Positions 23,168 to 33,883 of a DNA stretch of 64,000 bases are shown here, piece by piece. Both the position numbers and the translations under genes were made by a program. Positions within the stretch are counted from its first letter, which is position 1; the number at the start of each line of letters is the position of its first letter. This DNA is from Coffea arabica (lineage: Eukaryota > Streptophyta > Magnoliopsida > Gentianales > Rubiaceae), in assembly GCF_036785885.1 (NCBI RefSeq), contig NC_092323.1, positions 7,200,501 through 7,264,500 of the forward strand. Reading direction: 5' to 3'. The notes under the pieces were generated by a model, which made no database searches, was not told the DNA's origin, and saw only the letters and a list, made by a program, of their open reading frames with translations.

Positions 23168-25645
23168 TGGAACGGGAAGGTAACAGAAATTGCTGGCATT
23201 GCGGTGGAGTACATTTTCACTGCTAATTCGCCTCTGTTTTCGAGAACACAGAGGCTGTATGCTGATGGACAGATTCTGAGGACGTCAATAACTTGTACCA
23301 TCCTTGAGAATTCAAAGGTCCATTTGGTCTATTTTGGTGTTGGGGGGAAAAAATTCCTTTCTGTTTGTCTTGTTAATTTTTTTTATGTATGAGAACTGAG
23401 AAGGCACTACTCCAAGTAATCTTGATGTGGAAACTTCTCTGCAATCTGCCTTAAACCAAGTAAAATCCTTGCAATTACGTTCCTATACCTTACTTTGATG
23501 AAGCGTTTCGTTCCAGGTATCCTGAAACGAGTCTGCCACCATGCATCAGTGCAGAATGTTAGAAGTCAAAGCAGCGCCACGGTTGGAGTAAATAATGTGC
23601 AGTAGTTACATTCTTGTTGATCTTTTTTTTTTTTTTTTTTGGTCGACACAGGGATATCCGGGTCAATTCTTACGGGGCCCGACTAATTCCCTGCCGCCCG
23701 ACAGAGAAGGTCCCACTCCACATTGAACACGTTAACAGATAAGAAAATGAGAGAGTCTCGAGTAAAAGCAGATAAGAAAATAACTCCACCAGCAAAAATC
23801 TCAGGTGCCTCGCGAGAAGCATCAAGCAAAAGAATATAACCCTTTTTGATAGTAGCTGGTCCAATTAAATTTCGTTATAAAAGAGGAACAGATTAAAGGC
23901 TTCCTTCTGCAGTTGCAATCACATTAATGCTAAACAGTTGGAGCAACCAAATTTTGCACGGTGGATGTATGAGACACGTTCATTCCGTCCATCGCGTGCA
24001 CAATTACAATATGATACACAAGGTTCAAAACCATACGATCATGAAGTTTAGACGGAGGGGGAAATAAATAAATAAACCAAAATTAAGTCATAAGTATCAA
24101 ATAAAACACTGTATAAGCTTCAACGTGGAGGTCTATGTCCTATCTTTCTTTCTTTCTTTCTTTTCTTTGGAAGATTTTGAGCAAAAGACAAAAAGGTAAT
24201 TAGAAAAGGATAAAAGGGAATTTACACATTTCGGTGGCGGTGTGAGTGTGAGTGGCAAAGAGGCATGAAAGGAGCTCCTCCGCCTCATGGGAGCGGAGGG
24301 AGGAGGATGAGGAGAAGTCGGAGCGGGAAGCGATGGGCAGCACAGCATCCGCATCAAGATGAGATTCAGAAGGAATTTGTTTGGGCTTTTTTGGGCTGGG
24401 TTTTCTTGGAAGCCAATAAGGATCAATGGCCATCAGAAACAGGCATTTCTTTGGGCCGGGTACACCATCGGTATAATTTGATTTGATTTAGGTAGACCAG
24501 CTTGATTTGACACTTTTCCTAATTGCATCGTCCATGGTTCAATGATCGGCTTTAGCGCTGCAATAGTCTCCCGTTGAATCAGGATTTTTTTTCTCCAACT
24601 TCATTAAGTTTGAGATTTTTTTTCTTTTTGAAATACTATTAATACAAAAAAGACAAATACGTTTATGGACACAAAAAAAAAAGGAAGAACAAAGGTTTGA
24701 GGATGCAAGCACACACTTGGAAGTTGGGACACTGTTCCTTGGTTCCACCACACCACACCGTTTGACATTTTGACTCATTTATTTGGTGTTAGAGATAATT
24801 TTTCTTTATCTAGTTTAACCAATCACAAGATCAGACGAGATGAGATGAACGGGGTCCGATTTCTTCTGTTAGAGAAGCTGGAGATGATGAAATAAATCAG
24901 TACGTACTACAGAATTCATAGCCAAACATAACAGATCAACTTCACTTGTGATGGCAAAATTTCTACCTACAAGACCATCGTAAGTGGAAATATGCTAAAG
25001 GGGTTAGTTTTGAAGTTGCTACCTGCAAAAAGGGGTTAGTTTTGAAGTTGTCTCTCGTCGCTTGTAAATATGCTAAAATGCTCTCTACAAGACCATGATA
25101 ATGATAATGATAGATAGTTGCCTACGCCAATTTGGTCATTTTGATTTTGTAAGCAATGCGGATATTTGATCATTGGTAAAGCGAAGAAGGTGGAATGAAT
25201 ATTCCCAAGTCAACCCAACATTCAATCCTAACTAACTCTTCACCAGTCAGTGATTGTCCCTCAAATAAACTCTCTCATGAACACTGCTACTGCCTTCTTC
25301 TATAATTCCTACCGGTCTCATGATTCATGAACACTTCCCCCTGAGTCCAGCACAAATCCCAACTAATTCTCTCAACCGACACGGAAGAGCCCCCGTGTGG
25401 GACCTCCACTTTATCCTTAAAACTTTGGACGCTCCAGATTAAATCCTTACTCCTCAATACTTCTTCATCCGAATTCCCAAACGCTTCCACCTATACCATC
25501 AAATCAAAATCTATTCGTAATTGGATCCCACACCGCCAATAATAAATGCAATCTCCAAGGGAAAGAAAACGCCCTCCCAACCCAACACCTGCACTACAAC
25601 TGCCACCATCCTCCTCCTCCTTTCCATCATCACTTCACGACGGCC
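23168..25645. other. Intergenic region between BXL6 and the PB1 gene
   Basis: Contains the BXL6 3' UTR, a SINE remnant (23624-23720) and a (TTTC)n run near 24145-24165. A GC-richer patch at 24200-24490 is open on both strands; the minus frame starts MAIDPYWLPRKPSPKKPKQI and then becomes serine-rich, but I find no domain and no continuing exon. The 25500-25645 segment is CT-rich, typical of a plant 5' leader. No other gene was supportable. Confidence 0.45.
23624..23720 (-). mobile_element. SINE 3' end in antisense orientation
   Basis: On the minus strand the sequence reads GGGAATTAGTCGGGCCCCGT, then AAGAATTGACCCGGATATCC, then CTGTGTCGACC and a run of about 17 A. This resembles, from memory, the conserved 3' part of Solanaceae SolS SINEs (AGTCG...GCGCAAGCTGGCCCGGACACC followed by an A- or T-tail). 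The 5' half is not recognisable, so this is a truncated copy. No target-site duplication was identified. Confidence 0.5.
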
Positions 25646-26482
25646 ATGGAAACAAGAATCAAAGCTGATGGCGGAAACAAGGTGAAGTTAATGTGCAGTT
25701 ACGGCGGGAAAATTCTGCCGAGGCCTCGGACTTGCAAACTTACCTATGTTGGCGGCGACACAAAGCTCCTGACCGTTGATCGAAACGCTAAATTCTCCGA
25801 CATTGTCAAGAAGCTCAATTCTCTGTTCAATTTCAAAACCGACGATATCCTGATAAAGTATCAGTTGCCTGGAGAAGACCTCGACGTCTTGATATCTTTG
25901 ACCGGCCATGATGATCTCGAGAACATGATGGTTGAATACGATCGTTTCCGTTTCCACAGGATTCCTTCTCCGCATAACAAACCAGTAAGGATACGCCTCT
26001 TTGTTTTCTCCTCCGCGAGGAACCCCGCGAATCCGACAGGTTCTAAGTCCGGGTCGGGTGCCCCTTTGAATCCGGATTATCTCTTCGGGTTCGATAAGCA
26101 CTGCGACTTCAACAGTACTACAACTGACATGCAAGCCAGTAACAGTGCCACAAAATCCACACACGACTTGGAGCCTTGGAAGATTCCCTGCACGGTTCAT
26201 CCCAGGAACATACCATCAAACAGCAGTCTGAACCCTAATTGTCATAATGCGAATGAGGTGCAGAAGGTAACAGCGCGTGATGGGCACGTGGCTGTTAGGG
26301 TAGCAAACCAGCTGCAATTATCAGCATACGGTTTTCCGGTGATAAGCGTTGGGTTGGAACAAGCACGGCAGCGAAGCAGAATATTAATGCCGGGAATGAT
26401 GAAAGTGGGGATGATGAATGGTGATCGCCTGCAACAGCCTATATACAATTTTGTTCCGACGATGCCGTCGGTGCCGGAGTAG
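25646..26482 (+). CDS. PB1-domain protein
   Basis: Single-exon gene of 278 residues. A PB1 domain occupies about residues 12-100. It starts with KLMCSYGGKILPRP, the plant octicosapeptide/Phox/Bem1p signature with its basic lysine, continues through LTYVGGDTKLLTVDR, and has an acidic OPCA-type segment (YQLPGEDLDVLISLTGHDDL). PB1 domains form front-to-back dimers through such basic and acidic faces. The remaining 180 residues are low-complexity and lack a kinase or other catalytic domain, so it belongs to the stand-alone plant PB1 proteins of mostly unknown role, probably soluble scaffolds. The CT-rich leader and the first ATG after it support the start. No intron is needed. Confidence 0.9.
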   Translation: METRIKADGGNKVKLMCSYGGKILPRPRTCKLTYVGGDTKLLTVDRNAKFSDIVKKLNSLFNFKTDDILIKYQLPGEDLDVLISLTGHDDLENMMVEYDRFRFHRIPSPHNKPVRIRLFVFSSARNPANPTGSKSGSGAPLNPDYLFGFDKHCDFNSTTTDMQASNSATKSTHDLEPWKIPCTVHPRNIPSNSSLNPNCHNANEVQKVTARDGHVAVRVANQLQLSAYGFPVISVGLEQARQRSRILMPGMMKVGMMNGDRLQQPIYNFVPTMPSVPE

Positions 26483-29448
26483 ATGGACATAGTGGTGACT
26501 GCAGTAGATATGTCGTGTCACGATCCAAAGGTTACCACAAGACCCCGTTAACTTTTTTTTTTTTTCAATAATTTTTTGTTTAGTAGTTTTTTTGGACATG
26601 GAATGAGCAGATATGTAGTGATGAATGCGTGCATGTTGAACAGTTTTTTGGTAGCTTTAATTTTTCCCATTTGACAAAGTTTCGTACTACAAACTTTGTA
26701 ATTGATTGATTCATGAACTGCTTTTATTAATGTGTATACCAGCTACATCAACGGGTTAGCAAATTGCAGTTTTACTATACCAAAGGATTTTGTAGTTAAG
26801 TAGCTCTCTGGTATAGCAGATGATCAAATTGTAGTATTACTTTCTGAAGAACCCATTAGAAACTCCCGCGGACAAGTATGATTTTGGTTTTCCATAAATT
26901 TGGCCAACTTATAATTTGGTCTTCACATGAATAATTGTAAATTAAATGGATGATCACCTGCTGCTGCTCTATCATTGTAGTACTAGTTTTGTATCTTTGG
27001 CCCCTTTTTTTTTTGAAAAAAAAAAAAAATGTTTCCGTTTGTTTGTACAGCAACCTACTCGTTATAAACAGTGTAACGTCTTCTTAGTCAAGAAAATCGT
27101 CCTTGTGAGAAACTTTGAGTATGAACCTAGAAAGTATTGGTCCATCCAGTATATATTTCAAGAACATAATCCTTTTGCGGTCGGTCGGTCGGTTGCTTGA
27201 CTTCTTCAGTTTTTGTTTTATCTTTAATTTTTTCTTGCAAAGGAGGGGAAGGACTTAAGATCGGATGAGGTTGGGAGATTTGAATCCAAAAAAGTCTCAA
27301 ACTTAGATTTGACTTCTTCAGTCTGTTTAAAGGTATAATTTTTCTTTTATTCATGTCAGTTTAGGCAGGTTCATGGTTGATTGATTTATTATGATATGAC
27401 AGTATACCTCTTTCGAGATTTTGTACCCATAAGGATCGAGCAAGTTATTGCTAGCTAGTTTTCTAGTATACCATTTGGCACCGAAGGTCCTATGAGAAAA
27501 AAACGTCACGGGCTAAATAATCAAAGTCCTAATCTACAAGATGCAAAAGAACGTACTATAATCTTTTACTTCTATCAACGAGAATCGCGTCCAACTCTTG
27601 CTCCGCGTATACCATTCAACCATGCTCAAAATTTTGACCTCCTTTCCAACTAATCCAAATCCAATCCATAGTCCGCAAAATTTATCATGTTAAAAAAGTA
27701 ATCGTGAACGTACTATTATGGATAAAATCCTTTTAGGCAGGAAACAGAAAAGAAAAAGGGAAAAAGAGGTCTAATAATAACTGTGAATGTACCATCACAA
27801 CGCCTACACGCAATTGCCTGCTTGTTATGGCATTTCTACATTACTAATGGATAATTGTGTCACTATACAAACAGCTCATTAGTTTCTTTTACCATTTGCT
27901 TTGCTGGGTCTTGATCATAATACAAAGGCAAACTGTACCTAAACAGCATATAACGCAGTGATATGGGATTATGGGTTATGTTTGTCAACAACTCCACTAT
28001 AGCAATCTAGGTCTAGCTAGCTACATGACGCAAGTAAAACAATAATAATGTATGTATATGAAAGGGCAGTCTTTTCAAGTGAAGTCTATACCTGCCGCAT
28101 TCTCAAAGAAGAGCCTTCCACAATTTTGCAGTTCTTAATTCATAAACAGAATAAGTTTGAGGAAGCTTTTCAAAATTTGATTGAAGATTCATTTGGTCCA
28201 CTGGATAGAATAAAAAGACTTTTCTCCATACATTCTTAGAATAACTGCACAAATGCTAGCCTGCTAGGCTTAGTGATTTTCATTCAATACATAGAAACAT
28301 AAGCCCTTGTTTGGATTGCATTTTCTTGGATTTTTTGTAAAAAAATTATTGTAATTATTTGATGTATGTGAGGAAAAAAGTAATAGAAAAATGTGATCAT
28401 GGAAAACGACACAATTTTTCGTGAGAAAATGGCTATTCATTCAAATGGGGCCAAACGCGGTAAAAATACTAATCATTTCAAGTATCTACGTTCTTACCTA
28501 GTTGACATATAAAGGGACCAAAATTTTCAAAAAAAAAAAAAAAAAAAACTTAAAAAACCAACATCTAAAATTTGCAACAATACAAACTTTCAGGACGAAA
28601 ATTGTCTCTCTCAAAACTGAAATGACTAAAATTGCAATTATCCCATCGGTGAGTGTAGCAACCGGAGCCCACGCTGTGAGAAGCGTGCATGCACCTTACG
28701 GGTTCTGGGGCTTGGCAAGGCTGTCATCAAACTTTAGTGCAAATTTTCTTTGCTTTCCTTCTTTTGGGAACTCGAAAATTTGATTTTATTGCTTTCCCTT
28801 TTTGAGCAGGCCCATCTATCTTACCCCTGTTACGAGGATCCGGAAAGAAAGATTCAATTTAATTTGAAGATAGACGTGGTATATTCTATTACTACTAGAA
28901 TATGATTTAGATTTGAATGAGCTGCGTTACAAAGGGTGAATGAATGAGAGAGTTAGTTGTCAGTACTATTCTTAAGCAGGTCTGGTTCATGTACATCATC
29001 ATAATTCCCTGCTTTATGTGCATCATTATCTGGGCAAATTTTGCATTAAATTCCCTGCATCGTTATCATGCAGAATTTGCGACAATTGTATTAAGTAGAG
29101 ATTACTACTATTACAGTGACTAAATGCACGTATTTATCTGGAAAGATTTCGAATGGCCATAGCGGCTTCCAAACTCTAGAGGGCAGAGGCGAAAAGAAAA
29201 AAAATGTTACCAGCAAGATGGAATAAAATGATTGAAAAGATACGCAGGATGACAGGAAAAGTAAAAAGGAAATGAGAAAGAAAGAAAGAGCGGAGTCGGA
29301 GAAATCATTATTATGCGGTGACGGCTCAAATTGGCGGACGTATTTCTTCTATTGGTCATTGGTCCCACTCCCACCCTATTAATTATTTTCCGTAATTACC
29401 ACTTTTCTTTTTACGTAATTACTTCTGCGCCAATACCCAATAATATCC
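26483..29448. other. Intergenic region between the PB1 and CYSTM genes
   Basis: Holds the 3' UTR of the PB1 gene, A/T homopolymer runs near 26550 and 27005, a MITE-like element (28304-28460) and a long A-run near 28530. Open frames at 28048-28239 and 28502-28783 have no domain and overlap repeats. Just before the CYSTM promoter, 29270-29420 is moderately GC-rich and may carry regulatory sites, but I cannot name them. Confidence 0.4.
28304..28460. mobile_element. Short MITE-like element, hAT-type ends
   Basis: The element starts CCCTTGTTTGGATTGC and ends GGGGCCAAACGCGG, whose reverse complement is CCGCGTTTGGCCCC; the GTTTGG ends form a short imperfect inverted repeat. The interior is AT-rich (GTAAAAAAATTATTGTAA), typical of a very abundant class of plant non-autonomous elements with TTGTTTGG-type ends. 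No exact target-site duplication was found, so the superfamily is tentative. Confidence 0.45.
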
Positions 29449-29456
29449 TATAAATA
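29449..29456 (+). promoter_or_regulatory. TATA box of the CYSTM gene
   Basis: TATAAATA lies 114 bp upstream of the CYSTM start codon, with a CCAAT motif about 20 bp further upstream. Position and sequence fit a plant core promoter and would put the transcription start near 29480-29490. Confidence 0.6.
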
Positions 29457-29569
29457 AATACAAAATCGGGTTCACTGCTCGTTTCTTGGCCGAAGTTTTC
29501 AGTAGTAGTTTCTTGAATCTTATATTATTCTTGGGAAATTGTCTTCATCATTGAATCCTTAACTCAGAG

Positions 29570-30121
29570 ATGAACGAACCACCAAAATATGCTTATCCTT
29601 ATCCCTCTCAAGGTACTCCCAATCTTTCTCTCTTTGATCTCATCATCTTCTTTCACCCTGGAGAAAATTAAACCCTGTTTCATTTTTATGATGAACTTCC
29701 AGATTTCTTTTTCTTATACGTTTTAAGTATTTATTTGTCATTTTATGGGTTTCCCTGAGACCAAGACCAAGGTTTTTTGTTTCATCGTTAACGCTTGCTT
29801 ATCTATGATTTGATGTATAGGATATTACCAAGGGCCTCCGGTGATGGCACCCCCACAATATCAATATGCAGCACCTCCACCACCCAGAAGGTCACCTGGT
29901 TTTCTCGAGGGATGGTATGCTATATGAAAATTTCCCTTCTTTCTCTTTTTCGTGTTCCCTTTTCTACTAAATCTCTCTTTCTTTCTCTTTTTTCCCCCTC
30001 CGTGGGATATGTAAAGATTTAATTGTATAATCTTTGGGGGTTTGGCAGTCTTGCGGCGTTGTGTTGCTGTTGTCTCATTGATGAGTGCTGCTGCGATCCC
30101 TCCATCATCTTCGTCAGCTGA
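29570..30121 (+). CDS. Small cysteine-rich transmembrane (CYSTM) protein
   Basis: Three short exons, 29570-29612, 29821-29914 and 30049-30121, join in frame to encode only 69 residues. The N-terminus is Pro/Tyr/Gln-rich (MNEPPKYAYPYPSQGYYQGP, then PPQYQYAAPPPPRR). The C-terminus is FLEGCLAALCCCCLIDECCC, the hallmark of the CYSTM module: a short hydrophobic helix packed with cysteines near a membrane. Family members are tail-anchored in membranes and many respond to stress or metals; a specific role here is unknown. The exon order (short start exon, Pro-rich exon, Cys-rich exon) is, from memory, usual for the family. A TATA box at 29449 supports the promoter position. Confidence 0.9.
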
Positions 30122-30320
30122 GCTGATCCAATTTCTAGTGATGTTAATAATTTCGTGTCATCCTTTTCATGATAACTAGGTAAAAACCAAAACAGGCAGG
30201 ATGATGATTTCAAGTTGTGTTTTTTTTTTTGGGGTTAGCTAGGTATTACTAAAGTGATGTTTGGTTGGAATCCTCGTGTAGTCTTGGACCCTTTGAAGCC
30301 AGCTTTCAGTCCATCATCAT

Positions 30321-30352
30321 GGTTGATGGTTGATGGTTGATGGTTGATGGTT
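30321..30352. repeat. Heptamer microsatellite (GGTTGAT)n
   Basis: Four and a half consecutive copies of GGTTGAT, followed by a variant GGTTGGATGGATG. A simple sequence repeat downstream of the CYSTM gene. Confidence 0.85.
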
Positions 30353-32659
30353 GGATGGATGTGTGGCTGGTGGTGATTCCATTTTAATTTAATTTCAGCG
30401 GATTTGACTGCTTATAAATCATCTCTCATTTCCTTCACTCTCTTTTTTTCTTCTTCTTCTTCTTCTTTTTGTCTTTTGAGAGTTCAAAGTTAGGATCCTT
30501 TTTCCCTTCTAATTTTCCGCGAGCTACGGTCGGACCATGCGCTGCTGATTAACGTCGTCATTATCTGACCACAATCCCAGATTAGTCGTAATTGACAGCC
30601 CACTTACCAACAATACACTGCTGAAATTTGTACCCCGATATGGATTATGGTTTTGCCTCAAATCTTTTCTAACTTTAATTTTCGTTTAAATATTAATCTA
30701 TGTGAACTAATAATGGTTTCTTTAACGTATGTCAAACATCTCCTGTTGTCCAAAAACAAATCAATAAACGTTTCTTGAATTGAGATAAAACGTTTCTTGG
30801 CACGGATGGGCACATTTGCTCTGTCTCATCTCTTGTTTGTTCAAAAAAGAAGAAGACAAATCAAATTTCTCTCTTCAGCTGCAGTTCTTCTTCAAATGCC
30901 TCTTTCTTCTAGCACAGCGGGCGTGTGATGTCTGGGCACCGCTGGTCCCTGCTGCCGTTGAATTGCGAATAACATGACAAGAATCATAACGTCTAGATCA
31001 GGCTAATTGATAACTCATTCTATATATACTCCATATTCAAAACAGTAAGGAAAGAAATTATCCAGTAGATGAAACCCTCATAATTTTGGGCGTGCGCATT
31101 CATGATTTGTGAGGCAAAACACTGTACTAGTATACTATGCCCCGAGCATTATGGAAACAATTAACGGCTCGATCTATGTGTAAAGATGTGCTTGCTTTAC
31201 AGGTCATTCTTCCACTGAATCTTGATCTTGGAGCTTCCTTCCTAAATCAAGCAAGTACATTGCCAGAAAGTTTTAGGCCTTGTTTTGTTTTCTATGTTAA
31301 GGGTCACATCCCACCCTAATTAGACACGGTAAAAGGTAAATGTACAGCAGCAACACCACTCGAAGTTGGTAATTAATTACCGCGAGTATAACGTGCTATC
31401 AAAAAAGGACTTGGACAATTCTTGAAGTAAGCTTTGAGCATTATTATGTCTTTGGTCGAGAGAAATCCACGAAGTGTCGATTTTAAATTGATAATTGTGT
31501 TTGTGGTCTGTATTGTTATTACCTGGAGCTTCTTATCTTGTAGGTTGACTTGGTTAACATATGTGATAGGAGAATGTAACTTCGGTCAATCAAAGCACTT
31601 GACAAATCAACATGTGATAGGCGTTTGAACTTAAGATCAACCTGATAAAGTTCTCCACACTTGATTTTGCTAATTTTATGGACTCCTCAAATTGACCTGA
31701 CAAAAAGAAGATCAATTCTCACGGACAGACTTAAAGAAGGTTTAACTATGTGATATATCATGGGCACAAAAACTAAATATAGAGACCAAAAATTGGAAAA
31801 ATCCAGGAATATTTGTTTTGACAGGAAATTTCTTTTTGTTACCAAATCAGTTTTTTTTTTTATATGTTTAACTATATATATATTTATTTTACTTCACATA
31901 CATAAGTCGTGTTACAAATAAAAATAGAGTATTTATTCTGAAAAAAAATTCAAATAATATGGGTTTGTGGTGCTTCACCTTCTTTGTGATCTGAAATACC
32001 CTACTCTCTAACTCTTATCACAACTAGCCCATGGTGACTTTGAACTTGATGGGGGTCACAGCTGTGAATCCGAACCCATTACAACCAGCCCGTGTTGAAT
32101 GTCAAAAGATGGATCAACACTCTCTTAAGTGCATGCATATTTAATTACCGCCGGCCCATGTAACCAGCCCGCGTTGTTGTTATTGGTTGTTTTTTTTTTT
32201 TTTTTTTTTTTTTAATGGGAAGTGCAGTCTGCACAGCCCTTGTTGATTTTACACTTACGGCTCAGTAGGTGTTGAACTAGAATTACCACTTTGTCCTTCA
32301 AAAAAGAATTACTACTTTGCAGTATCTGGATTTGGTGCGGAAAAAGCACAAGGAAAATAAACAAATAAAAAGAAACAATTTTAGCGATTTAGCATTGTAA
32401 GTGTCAAATTTACACCACTTCTAAATTTAATTGGCAAAATAAAATTATGCAAAATTATTCTCTTCTCTTGAAAAACAAAAAAGCACTTTTCTAATGTTAA
32501 TATACTCCTATTGCTTAATCTCACCTATAAATCACACTACATTATAATACTCCCAAATTCTCAATGATTGATCACTATAGGTTTGGTTATGCCGATCGAT
32601 CGAGTAGTACTTTGGTAGTCATCCACAAGGGTGTGGGGTGAGCCAACCCCTTATCAGTA

Positions 32660-33150
32660 GTTTGCGAGTAACTGGGTCAAAGCTTGACTCGAAATTAGTT
32701 TGACTGAATTCGAGCTCAAGCTATTTATTTCGTGTAACGAGTCGAGTTTGAGTATCAATAGTAATTATTTGAGTGTTCGATGAGTTTAATTCGAGTATTT
32801 ATGTTATTTATATATTCTATATTTTAATTATGTAATGAATATTATGGGTTTGTATTTTAATAATTTTACATGAAGTATGTTTAATAAAAAAAAAGTGATA
32901 AATGACAAAATAATTATATGATAAATCTAAAATATAAAAAATTAAAAACAAGAAAAGAAAAACTCGAGTTCGATTTTGATAGGGTCAACAGTTTACTCAA
33001 TCTCAAATAAATTGACTTGAAATTTAAATTTTATTATATTAAATCGAGTTCGAATTCAAATTAATATACTCATTCGAATTTAAAATCGATTAACACGGAT
33101 AGCGACCGAATTCAAGCACAGTGTAACTTGAATTCGACTCGGCTTAATAG
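32660..33150. repeat. Decayed dispersed repeat with GAGTTCGA-type motifs
   Basis: The region is littered with related short motifs: TTGACTCGAAA, GAATTCGAGCTCAAGC, GAGTCGAGTTTGAG, AACTCGAGTTCGATTTTG, AAATCGAGTTCGAATTC and TTGAATTCGACTCGGCTT. Motifs near the two ends are partly inverted relative to each other. GAGCTCGA/GAGTTCGA-rich ends are common in abundant plant DNA-transposon derivatives, so this is probably an old non-autonomous copy. Exact limits are uncertain. Confidence 0.45.
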
Positions 33151-33883
33151 CACTTTACTCATCTAAGATTACTGAAATACAATCAGATAGATATTGCCGG
33201 ACTGGTACAGTTGTACATCACCAGGCGTCAGCAGAACCAATCAGAGTTGGCCCCCTCCACGTCACCAAACGACCCCACATGGCGTCAATGCAGCAGGATC
33301 TTATATCCTTCCATCCCCAGCCCCCAGGAAATTTTCTTCCGCTTCAAACTCAAATAGGTACTAGAGTATTTATTTCGAAATTTTAAGTTCCCACCCAAAC
33401 ACATCATCCACGCATCACATGACGCCACGCACTCCCCCAGGGTCAATCGCAGCCATTGGCACCACCTGGCACTGTCGGGCAATGCGGGCAAACATCAGAA
33501 ACATGCAGGCCTTGAGATCAAACTTCAACGGCTGAGATTCTGCCCGATCTGCAGACCTGCAGATCTGGCTGCCTTTAAGAAGCGGTGATCCTCCTCCTGC
33601 TTTCTTCGTTCAAGCAAGGAGGGTCATAGAAACCCTCGCCTTTTAATAATTTTTTGCCTTTTTTTTGGTTTAAATATCTTTCCATTTTGATTTTCTGAAC
33701 ACATTTCCCTCCAACAAATTACTAGCTTTCGACTTTCCGGCCAGCGGCGGTTAAAATTTCCGGCTTTCTAGCCATGTGTTCCCGCCATTTTTTGGTCGGA
33801 GATTGACCGCCAGGGCGAAATTTCTTGAGCGACCCGTTTGATTTGAAATTCAATCCGCTTATTTTTTTTGGCTCCCGCCTCAT

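Larger units (their letters stand above)
30122..33883. other. Intergenic region between CYSTM and GTE genes
   Basis: No gene was supportable in 3.7 kb. It contains the CYSTM 3' UTR, a 7-bp microsatellite (30321-30352), a (TTC)n run near 30448-30468, a T-run of about 28 bases near 32190, and decayed repeats at 32660-33150. The last 600 bases before the GTE gene become GC-richer, with ACGT-core motifs (CCACGTCA near 33256), and probably form its promoter and leader. Confidence 0.4.
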
